A DNA stretch of 64,000 nt from Sipunculus nudus (lineage: Eukaryota; Annelida; Sipuncula; Golfingiida; Sipunculidae): positions 35,753,176 to 35,817,175 of the forward strand of contig CM049311.1 in NCBI GenBank assembly GCA_026874595.1. Reading direction: 5' to 3'. A program made the position numbers and the translations under genes. The notes beneath the pieces are model-generated. The model was not told the origin of the DNA and did no database searches. It worked only from the letters and a program-made list of their open reading frames with translations. Within the stretch, counting starts at the first letter, position 1. Each line of letters opens with the position of its first letter. This document shows positions 11,658 to 20,995 of the stretch, in pieces.

Positions 11658-11766
11658 GGCTGGCGTTCCTGGTGCCAAAGCAGAGAGTTTGGTAAGGCAC
11701 TCCCTCCTCGTCGGTTTTCCCCTCGTTAGCCTGCTGTCTGTACATAGCCATATCCTCCCGGACTCG
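11658..11766 (-). CDS. four-Cys repeat 2, second half (exon 5)
   Basis: 109 nt, acceptor GATTCATCCCACAG, donor C|GTGAGT. It starts in phase 0 and ends in phase 1. The translation begins RVREDMAMYRQQANEGK and reaches YQTLCFG, which carries the fourth cysteine of the repeat. It joins exon 4 to give NKNTVERVREDM. That lines up with NERTVAEVRKDM in repeat 3, so this exon pair and exons 6-7 are related copies. Confidence 0.8.
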
Positions 11767-12024
11767 CTGTGGGATGAATCAACGTACATCATTAAGCCTT
11801 TCACCACTATATTTATTAAGTATCTACTTCCACGAAGAAGTTTATGTTTCCCCCGTGTTTATTGTTTGCCTTTATGTCTGTTTGCAGGACGTACTACGCC
11901 AAACTTTTAGACTAACTTCAGCGGAATTGCGAGGATCCGAAGACAGACTAGGATCAAGTAGGATTTGCTTTGGCGGAGGTATGCGCTCTAACTAGTGGGA
12001 TTAGAGTCACCTCCTTCTTACTCT

Positions 12025-12067
<43 letters not shown>

Positions 12068-13198
12068 ATATATATACGATTTATACCTTCGAATCAATTC
12101 TTACATTTGAAAAAGAGCTTCGACATCGCAAAATTAAATCGCAAACCCCCTCTAATGTGAGAACTCACAGAGGACTTCAGGATAGTACATGCAAATAATA
12201 ATAATCGAAATGAATCGATTCAGAGGTATATAATCCATTTCAATTTAATCGAAGGCTTGCAATTCAATGCATACATATTTGCATCCTCACACAGCCTTAT
12301 ATATAGCGCAGCCCTCAATACAAGTTGTTAAGACGTTCTGGCGCTGTTCTGAGAGCCAAATTCTCTTGTAAAGGCCGAAATGGTGCTAACTTTTTCTCGA
12401 TAAATTTTCCCCAGTCAAATAATAAATTGTGTTGTCCTTGACTCCGTAGGATAGATTATGTGTGTTGACTTATACATCGCGTGAGAGCCTTTAACCCTAC
12501 GATTTTATTGAATCGTGCTCTTCCCTGTCTCAGTTGATAACAATGTCTGTCAAATACACATACATGTACTGCATGGGATTATGTACAGTGGCGGATCGAG
12601 AATTATGCTATACGGGGGACACAAGTGTAAGCGCAAAACGTTAACCCTTACTCCACAAATAGAAACGAATATAACAAGACCCTGTGTTCAGTAGATCCAT
12701 ATCCTAAAGGTTGGCCTTGGTCATGTTAGACACATTGTTACGTTATAATTGGGTTTTGCAGGCCCAAATGAGGGCGAAAAATCAATAAAAATTACTAATT
12801 ACATCTTGTTATAAATACTGAAGCACAACGTAGTGAAAAAAATGCGAGTAGCATCTGGCAGTCCAAGAGGTAACGCTACGTTTCCAGCCACAGTGGAGAC
12901 AATTAGACAAATGGTTAAAAAGGTGTTGAACTTGATATAAAATCTCTTATGACATTGATAGATGCAATACTATTTTATTGTAAAGGTCGTACCAAATATA
13001 CAAGGTAGCAAGGAAAAAACGGAATGCAAAGGGGGCACGTGCCCCCCCCCCCCCTTTTGGATCCGCCTATGACGAAGAAGAAGACGAAAAATATTGTTCT
13101 ACCAAAACGACATGTCTAATGCAGATGTGATTGGAATAGACATTCCAGAGCCTCCCATCTTTTTTATACTATAAAGGTTATTTTAAATGCGACTTTAC
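11767..13198 (-). other. intron 4 of the four-Cys-repeat gene
   Basis: About 1.4 kb. It contains an AT microsatellite (12029-12064) and a MITE-like element (12586-13071, listed separately). No other coding sequence is seen. Confidence 0.6.
12586..13071. mobile_element. MITE-like element, CAG-TGGCGGATC ends
   Basis: The left end reads CAGTGGCGGATCGAG and the right end, reversed, reads CATAGGCGGATCCAAAA, sharing GGCGGATC. It is 0.49 kb with a poly-C block near the right end (about 13041-13054). The ends belong with those at 16519-16722 and 27495-27641. No target duplication is evident, so the limits are approximate. Confidence 0.5.
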
Positions 13199-13347
13199 CT
13201 CGACCGTGTTTTTATTCCACCATTCTCTCCTGTCCGGGGACCTGGCTGGGCTGGCAGTGCCGTTCACGCTGCACCCTGCTGCCGTCCACTGCTTCATCTG
13301 ACATTCGAGTGAGTGGGGACCGAGAGCTTCATCAAAACTGCAGTTAG
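13199..13347 (-). CDS. four-Cys repeat 2, first half (exon 4)
   Basis: 149 nt, acceptor ATGCACCATCTAG, donor GAG|GTAAAG. The base left by exon 3 plus CT gives serine, and the frame goes on as NCSFDEALGPHSLEC, MKQWTAAGCSVNGTASP, and WWNKNTVE, ending in phase 0. The PHSxEC-x4-W-x3-GC signature is intact, with a further cysteine eight residues before the PHS proline, as in repeat 3. There are no stops or frame breaks. Confidence 0.8.
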
Positions 13348-13889
13348 CTAGATGGTGCATAACAAAGTTAAGGACAATTTAATCTAAGGATGGCTACGTT
13401 GATTTCGCTTTTATAATTCCTTTGTTGAATATCAAAGATTATTGCAATAGATGTATTTAACCCTATCAGGTGAAATTTAATTTTATTACCAGAAATGATG
13501 GTCTATTGGTCATGGCCACTCAGCTTAGCCTATGCTGGAGCATGCCGTTATACTAACTATGAACCTCTTTTACTAACTAGTAAACTATATTTCATTTTAT
13601 AACATAGACCTTGCAAAGCATGTACTGAAGATCACAATCGGAAGACTAACGTTTAAATTTTGATTAAAAAAGGTTCGGAATATCCTTCTGTAGTTATTTT
13701 TTAATTGTTTTGTAATTGTTTTTGTATTTGTCGTATATCACTATGTCAAGTAACAACCAATTCTATCTTTTTCTATATATTTGGTTGTTATGGCATGAGA
13801 AATGTAATAGTCTGAGAAATATGGTTGTTTTTATTTCATTTCAAGAACTTTTCACTTATTAATTTGGATGTTCAAGACTTTTCTGAAGG

Positions 13890-14080
13890 CTAATTTAGAG
13901 TCACAGAATTTCGGTGTAAATATGGATAGTTACTCACAGAATTTCGGTATATAGATTTATAGTCACAGAATTTCGGTATATAGATCTATAGTAACAGAAT
14001 TTCGGTATAAATATGGATAGTTACTCACAGAATTTCGGTATAAATATGGATAGTTACTCACAGAATTTCGGTATATAGCC
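13890..14080 (-). repeat. six-copy tandem array of the exon-3 donor region
   Basis: The plus-strand string CAGAATTTCGGT, which on the minus strand covers the end of exon 3 and its donor, recurs six times at 29-34-bp steps (starting near 13904, 13936, 13966, 13995, 14029, 14061). Three copies, including the one used by exon 3, keep GTGAGT after TTCT; the others read GTGACT or GTTACT. The array therefore multiplies candidate 5' splice sites. Confidence 0.75.
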
Positions 14081-14310
14081 CAAGCAGTTCTTCTGGTAGA
14101 CAGACAATCCACGATCAGAGTACTTTTTAGTGAATTTCATGCTGTTCCACACCTCACCAGCATTCTTATTGTACAAGAGTCGCTTCATGTATGGGTCTTT
14201 AGGACTGAAGTCTCCTTTTGGTTTACATCCAATGTCAAGCCACCACTTTACCAGACATTCCTGAGAGTGGGGCGGTGGGGTCGCAGGATCAACCGGGCAG
14301 TCAGGCTCAT
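14062..14310 (-). CDS. four-Cys repeat 1 (exon 3)
   Basis: 249 nt, acceptor TTTATTTTGCGTGCAG, donor TTCT|GTGAGT. Phase 1 in, phase 1 out. It follows the signal peptide and codes for one whole repeat with no inner intron: EPDCPVDP, PHSQECLVKWWLDIGC, SPKDPYMKRLLYNKNAGEV, and NCLG near the end. Four cysteines match those of repeats 2 and 3, but the second half is about five residues shorter and lacks the acidic VRxDM, so it is the most diverged copy. If the donor is not used, translation stops three codons later, giving a one-repeat protein of about 104 residues; both forms are possible. Confidence 0.8.
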
Positions 14311-14402
14311 CTGCACGCAAAATAAACACAAATTATACATACAATAAACTCTCGCTCATCTGCACGCAAAATAAACACAAATTATACATACAATAAACTC
14401 TC
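14305..14402 (-). repeat. 49-bp perfect tandem duplication over exon-3 acceptor
   Basis: Positions 14305-14353 and 14354-14402 are identical. Each copy contains the acceptor TTTATTTTGCGTGCAG followed by ATGAGC, so exon 3 has two equal 3' splice sites 49 bp apart. Use of the upstream copy would add 49 nt and shift the frame. Confidence 0.9.
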
Positions 14403-16112
14403 GCTAATAAGATCACCTCTGGTACCAATAATTTGTTTTACTCTGGCGTGGTAGTGTGTTAAATGTCTATGCAGTGGAAGACACCCTTGAATGAACCTTG
14501 GTTATAACTGACCTTTCTAATCAGACCACTTTTTGTCTGTTCTACGGGTGTTCTTATTTCACAGATTTTACTGTATAGTGGTTACTTTCCAGTCTACAAT
14601 TTCTTATCCGACGTACGAGGCCTGCGTCAGCATCTGTTGCAAGACGTAAGCCGATCATGTTAACTGGAGTTTTCCATAAACATTACCTTCACAGAAAATC
14701 ATCACAGAAAAGGTCTCTGTCAAGCTTTGTTAGCATGACTGCATATAGATATGGTAAGATTGGTGCCTGTGTTTTTTTGTTGTTGTTTTTTTTGTAAATT
14801 TGGTGCACAATGATGACGTTAAAATGGCTGGATATTGCTTAATCGGGAAACTTACCAGACTATTAAAGTTACCAGGAACTGTCAGTAGTTCAGCAGTGTC
14901 AAACTTTACCTCACCTGTATTGACCAATGTCTGTAGTTCAGCGGTGCCAGACGTTAAGTCTCGTTTTAATAGTCGTCACTTATTTAGTGGAGCTAGATTT
15001 TTGTTCACTTGTATTTACCAGGGATTCACAGGATCACTGGACGTGTTAACCAGATCTATATGGCTCATACAGGCTGTTGATGTGGACCAGACGTACCAGC
15101 TGATCGGACACTCGGTAATTTCCCTGTGTTACGGGTCTATCTAGTGCAAGCATTAGACTTTGTAAACCTTTGGTTTATTTTCATACAATGGACATTTAAG
15201 TCTATATACTCATTGGTTAAAACAATTTCTGGCATGTGTTATTGCTATTAAGCTAAGCTTAGCTGAGCTGCAGCTAGGCTATGGTTCAGGGGCCTGGTAA
15301 GTTAATACTTTTGTATTAATGTTTCATATCTGTCAATATCCTTGTTTATTGTTTCACACGGTCTTTTCCTGTTTTGTGTGATAGACTTTGAGCAGAGTGA
15401 GCACAACCGAGAGTGAAACAGTCCCAGTCTAGATGTTTCTTTAACGGGTTTAGATCATGAACACAATCAGTTGTTACAAAGGTTGAGGTGAGGCTTTTCG
15501 GTTCGTGCATATTTATTGCATGCCTACATTCCTTTTGCAGCCTATGACCTGTGCGTTTTATTCCAAGCTTTTTATTTATCAAATATATAAAGTCGTTTCA
15601 CAAAATTAACAATCGTGACATCATAAATATTGGTTTAGTATCATTTGTTCGTCAGGAATGACTAAGAAACATAAAACTTCATGTGTCATAAATAAGGGAA
15701 CCTATATCTCCAGCTGTCGAATAAATAAGTGATAATTTTATACAGGCTTAAAAATATTATCTTAGCATTATATGGAAGAACAATAAAAATTAGGTTATAA
15801 AACACACATCACAGGGAACGTAAATGAATACTTGAATATATACTTGAATACTAGAAACATGAATATTATATGTAATCACTAAACAACTACAATAACATCA
15901 CTATACAATGAGCACAGGATACCTAGCTTTGTTGTAATTTACGCTGTTGAGGTATATAAGGTTTGCGGATATATTCATTTCATATTCTTATATATTCTTC
16001 ATTTTCCCTTTTCTTTCCTACTCTATTTATCTATATACTGAATCCCACCTCGTCCATTTGTTGCTGCGTAGATACGTGCGTGTATGTGTACATGTAAGTG
16101 TGGGAAACTTAC
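14403..16112 (-). other. intron 2 of the four-Cys-repeat gene
   Basis: About 1.7 kb. A stretch at 14500-14580 resembles the dispersed AGACCAC repeat also seen at 57450. At 14840-14970 two diverged copies of a block (plus strand GTAGTTCAGCRGTG) lie in tandem; on the minus strand this gives an open frame with GTAELQTLVNTGEV and FDTAELLTVPGN followed by GTAAGT. It could be a small internal exon but has no matching acceptor that I can defend. Confidence 0.4.
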
Positions 16113-16172
16113 CGCAGAAGACCAAGCCTGCCATCAGTAGCGCTGACGCTATTACGAACAGCAATTTCATGG
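16113..16172 (-). CDS. start codon and signal peptide (exon 2)
   Basis: The acceptor ACGTTATTTTTTAACAG is followed by CC and the start codon at 16170-16168. The translation MKLLFVIASALLMAGLVFC is a typical signal peptide: one lysine, a hydrophobic core and small residues before the likely cleavage site. The donor G|GTAAGT leaves phase 1, and the next exon supplies AT, giving aspartate. The product is thus secreted or enters the secretory pathway. This is the first exon of a protein of at least 273 residues: signal peptide, then three four-cysteine repeats. Function unknown; an extracellular role follows only from the signal peptide and cysteine pairing pattern. Confidence 0.8.
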
Positions 16173-16518
16173 CTGTTAAAAAATAACGTTAAAATTATAG
16201 TTGCGAGGACCACAAGACGGTCCATATAAAAGTAACACCATGCATTTTTTAAAAAGCAGTAAATATTCCCATTTTCTTCTTGGGAAAGTCCGAGTATTTA
16301 ATTTGTTTGTCTTTACCTACTTTACCCTTTATTATTTTTCCTTGTTTTAAGTTTTCGAAATTAAAAGAACTGCAGTTCTGCCTAGGACACATCATAAAAT
16401 TATATGCTTTCAGAAAAATTCATATATTGTGTTTGCCCCTTGATAAATTGCGATTTTTTTTCGAGTCTGAGAGCTCATTTAGATTTCTATCCCTGCTGAA
16501 CACATCTGATAATATATG

Positions 16519-16719
16519 CAGGGGCGGATTCGGGGGGTGGGGGGTGGGCTCAAGGGTGTTCTGAACCCCCCCCCCCCTTTGAGCCGAAACAACTTTTTTT
16601 AGGGTTTCAAACACAATTTTGCGACCCTGACCCCCTCCCCGGACCAGAGGACCATTTTTAGGTTTTCTTTCAGTCTTCTTGGGCGAGGCCCTCCCCTTTC
16701 AAAAATCCTGGATCCGCCC

Positions 16720-16722
<3 letters not shown>
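16519..16722. mobile_element. MITE with CAGGGGCGGAT inverted ends
   Basis: The left end is CAGGGGCGGATTCGG and the right end, reversed, is CAGGGGCGGATCCAGG. The interior has G- and C-runs. It sits in AT repeat sequence, so its target duplication cannot be read cleanly. The CAG start recalls hAT-type termini, which is inference only. Confidence 0.65.
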
Positions 16723-16776
<54 letters not shown>

Positions 16777-16787
16777 ATATATATGGC

Positions 16788-16909
16788 TCAGAATGTGGAG
16801 TTTTGTAGACTGTAGAGATTGAAGAAACCGGAGAACCCGGAGAAAACCACCGGCCTTAGCCGGGCAACTACTAACCACTCTCATAACCACGGCGGGAATC
16901 GAACCCGGG

Positions 16910-16912
<3 letters not shown>
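16788..16912 (-). repeat. SINE-like repeat with Pol III B box (minus)
   Basis: On the minus strand it starts with GGGTTCGATTCCC, a perfect tRNA-type B box, followed by a GGTGGTTTTCTCCGGGTTCT block. The same order is found on the plus strand at 60055-60290, so the two are copies of one family. The tRNA-like head is truncated here. Confidence 0.6.
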
Positions 16913-16967
<55 letters not shown>

Positions 16968-17069
16968 TTTCTGTATTAGTAGTACCTTTTGACGTACTTT
17001 AATTACCATAAGTCTACAATATGTTTTGATCAGAATAATAATAGAATGACAATTCAAAGTGTTATTTAC

Positions 17070-17155
17070 CTGTGATCCGCCTTTTAACTCTTGCTGAAAA
17101 ACCTGTGGTTGTCTCTACTTTTCTTCTTGTGGCCAAACCTCAAGTGCTGTTTTGA
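17070..17155 (-). other. 5' untranslated exon (exon 1) of the four-Cys-repeat gene
   Basis: The minus strand from about 17155 ends in GGATCACAG|GTAAAT, a good donor, and has no start codon before it. It lies 20-30 bp below a TATA-like box, so the start near 17155 is inferred from spacing. Splicing to the acceptor at 16173 puts the start codon two bases into the next exon. Confidence 0.5.
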
Positions 17156-17177
17156 GTTCTGTGACTGCTTTAAGGCA

Positions 17178-17190
17178 GCATAAATATGTG
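17178..17190 (-). promoter_or_regulatory. TATA-like box of the four-Cys-repeat gene
   Basis: The minus strand reads CACATATTTATGC. Its distance to the inferred 5' exon is right for a TATA box. A focused TATA promoter suits a regulated, tissue-specific secreted product, but this is inference. Confidence 0.4.
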
Positions 17191-17629
17191 GTCGTCAACT
17201 GTACTTAGCACAAATTGGACTGATAATGCGCCACGCCGAACGCCAAGGTCGTTTAAATGAGTGACAGTGTGAATGCGGGTGTATGGTAGGCGTTGACACT
17301 AATAATTTCAGATCCCTTTTCGTGGTACTACCCAAAGCGGAGTACTCAATCAGCTAAAAGCATCTAATAAAAAAAAATGTTCCCACACACTTTATATTGA
17401 TTTACAATGAACAGGCCTAAGATATAAATGTCAAAGTGTTCTCGAACATATACAGCTATATTTCTGTAGACGTTTTAATGTGCACATCACGCTTAAATGT
17501 TAATAGGCTTAAACAGCTTAATATAATTGTCATATAGAGAGTAAATCCCTCCACAGAATACCTTTCTATTGTAAATAACCCATCTATTGAAAAACCTCAA
17601 TATAACTAATATAGATACTACATGTAGGT
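17191..17629. other. upstream flank, no gene seen
   Basis: Sequence upstream of the four-Cys-repeat promoter on the minus strand. A GC-richer patch at 17220-17345 may belong to the promoter. I see no coding region. Confidence 0.4.
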
Positions 17630-17830
17630 CAAAATGATAGATTTATTCTGAAGAATTGCAAAATAGAAGGTACAGAATTTTTACTTATCAATGTTTATTT
17701 TCCTAATAAAGATCATCTTAGAGACCAAATAAAACTCATTCAAACATTGCGTGAATGGTTAAATCGATGTATTGATAAAACGGTGTTAACTGAAGGTGAC
17801 TTTAATGTTACCATGAATTTAAAAAAATGA
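17630..17830 (+). pseudogene. LINE endonuclease (APE-like) fragment
   Basis: A plus-strand frame reads FILKNCKIEGTEFLLINVYFPN and, further on, LTEGDFNVTMN before a stop. LINE endonucleases have the pattern (L/I)INVYxPN...GDFN, where the D and N of GDFN are active-site residues. The spacing of about 35 residues between the two motifs is right. Stops follow, so this is a short dead fragment of an L1- or Tx1-type element. Confidence 0.6.
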
Positions 17831-18089
17831 TAAAACGGGTGCCCACCATTCAAAAAGTAATTAAAATTTTTATTCCTGAAGGTTTGTGAAAATAACTCTC
17901 TTAAAATTTAGCCGAAATGCTCCTGTGGGAAATGGTCAAACTTACATTCATAATGACATTCAGGTTTGCTTATTTAAACTTGACCAGTTGACAGTAATTT
18001 AACATGAGTCCATTTAGCGCTCTGAATGGTTGGTTTCCTCAATCCTTGATAAGTGTTCTTCATCGATTAACATGCAAGATTAATAAAAA

Positions 18090-18600
18090 AGTTGATACAA
18101 AAGCTCCAGTATCTAAATAATTAATGCAATGATCGCCATGATTCTTTGCAAACATAATGATAATGTAGTGTTTCATCAGTTCCTGCAACGTGGTGGTCCC
18201 CCCTGTAATTTTTTCGATGATAAACATCCTTGGAAACCTGAAATTAGGGCATCTGTTACCCATATCCTCCGAGCTAATTAAAAATTTGATACAAACAGAC
18301 CAGTATCTTAATAAATAAAGCATTGATTGCCATGGAGTGTTTCACCAGTTCCCGCAGACTGGTGGCGCCCCCTGATTTTTTTCGAATTTTTACGCATTTC
18401 TTACTGTATTGTTGAGACCTTCAAATGAAGTGGACGTCCGTTAACATGGCATAAACCGTAACCGCTGGACCTAGAAATTTCTATTACCTGAATATCCAGG
18501 GAGGTCATTAAAAATTATTTCTGAAAACCTGAAATTAGGTCCCTGTTACCCATATCCTCCTGGCTATGGGGCCCTTAAGTGCCCCCCCCCCCTTTCTGGG
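18090..18600. repeat. diverged tandem repeat of about 200 bp
   Basis: Two units, starting near 18100 and 18297, share a CCAGTATCT-AATAAT block, a GTAGTGTTTCA-CAGTTCC-GCA block, a GGTGG-(C/T)CCCCCTG block, and CTGAAATTAGG with GTTACCCATATCCTCC. A third partial copy of the last block is near 18535. The GGTGGCGCCCCCTG core recalls the GGTGGCGCCACC palindrome of other repeats in this window. A poly-C run is at about 18579-18591. Confidence 0.65.
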
Positions 18601-19058
18601 TCTCCCTTAATACACCGTTAATTCTGATGGTAAAGTGCTAATTTCGAGCCTGAATATTTAGCCAATTCAGTATCGCATTAGGTCACAAGGTCCCATTTAA
18701 TCTCATTTAAGATGAAATAGACTTGTGAATGGCACAGTTTGCGTTGCTTGGCTCTAGCCATTATACCAAACGAAAAGTTTGATCTTTATATATGTTTAGC
18801 ATTTACACAATAAAATTTGCCAGTATCGGTAAATTATTGGTCAGTTAGAGACATGGTGTCCAAATTCTTCTTTAGGACCACTTTGTGGGGCCAATTTGGC
18901 TTCGGTGTATTTAGTTCGGAATTGTATGAAAAGGAGATACACAAGCTCCAGTTTCCTTGCTCTTGTTTAAAGGGACATAGTAAGGACCAATATAAAGTCT
19001 ATTCTTTCAAACTGTCGGTTAATGTTTGCTTCATACAAAATTTCCCAGCAAAACCATC
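18601..19058. other. no gene seen
   Basis: Ordinary AT-rich sequence between repeats and the candidate gene that follows. There is no recognisable coding region, and no clear AATAAA in the minus-strand direction just below 19059. Confidence 0.4.
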
Positions 19059-19883
19059 CTAACACACGGTCTCAGTATACCTTCTCTTTATCTGCTTCAT
19101 CATCAACACCTTGTTATGGTCCTGTGTGTGAGTAAACACGGTCCATGTGTCTGTTAATAATAAAAGGCCTCGTGTCGGGATGTCCGCTTTTGCGCATCCG
19201 GGTAAGATCTCGATCAAACCAAAGATAGACGTGCACTGGTTGTAAAACACTGGTTGTAAGCCTGAAAAGAAAACGGAAGACGTAGATTGCTTTGTTTATG
19301 TTGGTGCCACCTTTTTAACATTTATGTACAGGATTATAGGTCTCTTTGTACGTGATTATATGTCCCTTTAAGTAAAAATAAAAAAAATTAAGGGGAAAAT
19401 GTTTTATGCCATAATTTAGTTTTAAAGTTGTGTAAAACAGGTCCAAACTTCAGGCTTTTCATACATGTTTTTTACTGCCCTGTGTCCTTCAGTGAATAAG
19501 GATGAATTATCTATTGTGTGACCAGCGGCTAAGTGTGACTGACGATAATTTGATGCCCCGCACTTATAGAATATATGCGGGTGAAGGAATACAGACCTTG
19601 GGATAATAAGCTCAATCGGTCAATCGTATTCTGATAAATTCACATATTATATACGTGTAATGTAAATTGATGGTAATTAGTTGTATTATTATTCGGTAAT
19701 TTTACCACATGGTGTCTGATCGATGGACATCTGTATTCCTGTAAAGGACATGCTGTCAGACAAAGTAAGGGTCATGAGTGCGAAAAGTGTGACATAGACA
19801 TTATAAATCGTTATGTTTTTTAATGTCGTGTGATATGATTTTAAGATCTCATTCGAGACATGAGATCGAAATGTATGAAACAA
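19059..19883 (-). CDS. candidate two-exon gene, unidentified small protein
   Basis: A strong acceptor (CGTTTTCTTTTCAG, ending at 19262) opens a 203-nt exon running to a stop at 19059, with PVFYNQCTSIFGLIEILPGC and DTWTVFTHTQDHNKVLMMKQ. Upstream, a frame ending CG|GTAAAA (donor just below 19706) leaves phase 1, which the lower exon completes to glycine. The upper part reads VYVTLFALMTLTLSDS, like a signal-peptide core, then SFTGIQMSIDQTPC. The first methionine in frame is at 19883, which would leave an unusually long N-terminal stretch before the core; a start in a further exon is possible. I do not recognise the protein. The call rests on one good acceptor, one fair donor and phase agreement. 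Confidence 0.3.
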
Positions 19884-20064
19884 CCAGGTTACATACTATA
19901 TAGACTCATTTAAAATTTTGTGAATTATTTAGTATGAAAAATAGATGTACTAATATATAACAAATTTACATATGTTTGAAATATTAGCCTTTTGTGACGC
20001 GTTTATTTTTCCGCTGCCTTCGTTTCACAGATCTTTCACTTATGTTACAGGTGCTCTTTTTTTT

Positions 20065-20614
20065 TGTGACACGGGTGTAACTCTTGGTGTGGCGCCCTTG
20101 CCGGGCCGCTTGTTTCACTCTATGTTTAATCCGTACTGGTTGAACTCTCGCTGTCATGCTAGCTTGGGGCTTTCTCGCCTAGCCGAGATCACGTGTGCAC
20201 CCTCGTATGTAGAGACACAGCGTGTTCTTCTAGATGCTTCCTATAACGCATGTTTCCTGTGTATTATGTTAGATCCTTTAGACTGTTCGAGAAGTGGAAA
20301 ATTCTCGGCTTGGAGCAAGAAGTTATAAAAAAAGGGGGCTGTGTTTTAGAGCCGAGAGAGAGAGGAGAGAAGATTCCAGCGGACACAGACGTGTTTATGT
20401 CAGTTTGTGGGACTTGTCCGATTATCCAGTAATTTCTGGGATTCTACTATTACTAACTCTATACAATTTAATGCTGCCTGCTTCAAGTTTACTTTCTGGA
20501 TTATTACAAGAGCTTTACAATAAACTGTTATTCTCCGAGAGGGCTTGTCATCCGGCATATACGTTTAAAAAGACATCGTTGTGACGGTGGTGGTATCCAG
20601 GTACTGTGCACATT
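20065..20614 (+). mobile_element. possible solo LTR
   Basis: A stretch of higher GC starts TGTGACACGGGTGTAACT and ends near CTGTGCACA. Inside are a TATA-like AGTTATAAAAAAAGGG (about 20322-20337) and, 185 bp on, CAATAAACTG, a polyadenylation signal. A TG...CA span with promoter and poly(A) signal in that order is what an LTR looks like. No second LTR, primer site or gag-pol is present, and no target duplication is clear. The 118-codon frame over it looks fortuitous. Confidence 0.3.
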
Positions 20615-20869
20615 GTTTATTTTACTGTGTGATTGTATTGATTTGTTGTTATACCGCTGTTTTACTGTATAATTGTATTGATTGAGTGTATTGTAATGTA
20701 AGGGTTGTTTTAAGAATAAATTGTGGTTATTTGTTAACAAAAAAACACTGACCTCTTTATTCATTCTCCTAGACATTTCACGCTGCCTAGTGTTACAGAA
20801 TCTGATTTTTTTTTTATCTCCATTACAAAATTTGTGTTCATCACACACCACTTAAAGTAACCCAGTTGC

Positions 20870-20995
20870 AGGTCAAGACCCCGGGACCAACATTTTTTAA
20901 ACGCCACAAGCCACCAGTATTCCTGGGTTGGACCCCCTTTCCCAGAATTCTGGACCCGTCCCTGTATCCAGTGCCGGATTTTTAAGTGCTCTGGA
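20870..20995. mobile_element. MITE remnant
   Basis: It contains GACCCCGGGACC near one side and TTGGACCCCCTTTCCCAGAA, then GGACCCGTCCCTG, near the other. These interior sequences are like the MITE at 27495-27641. The ends are worn. Confidence 0.35.

Larger units (their letters stand above)
16173..17069 (-). other. intron 1 of the four-Cys-repeat gene
   Basis: About 0.9 kb in the 5' untranslated region. It holds a MITE (16519-16722), AT microsatellites and a SINE-like copy (16788-16912), all listed separately. Confidence 0.6.

Noticed and set aside
19972-20328. 118-codon plus frame
   Set aside because: It lies across the LTR-like stretch, has no family resemblance and no splice context.
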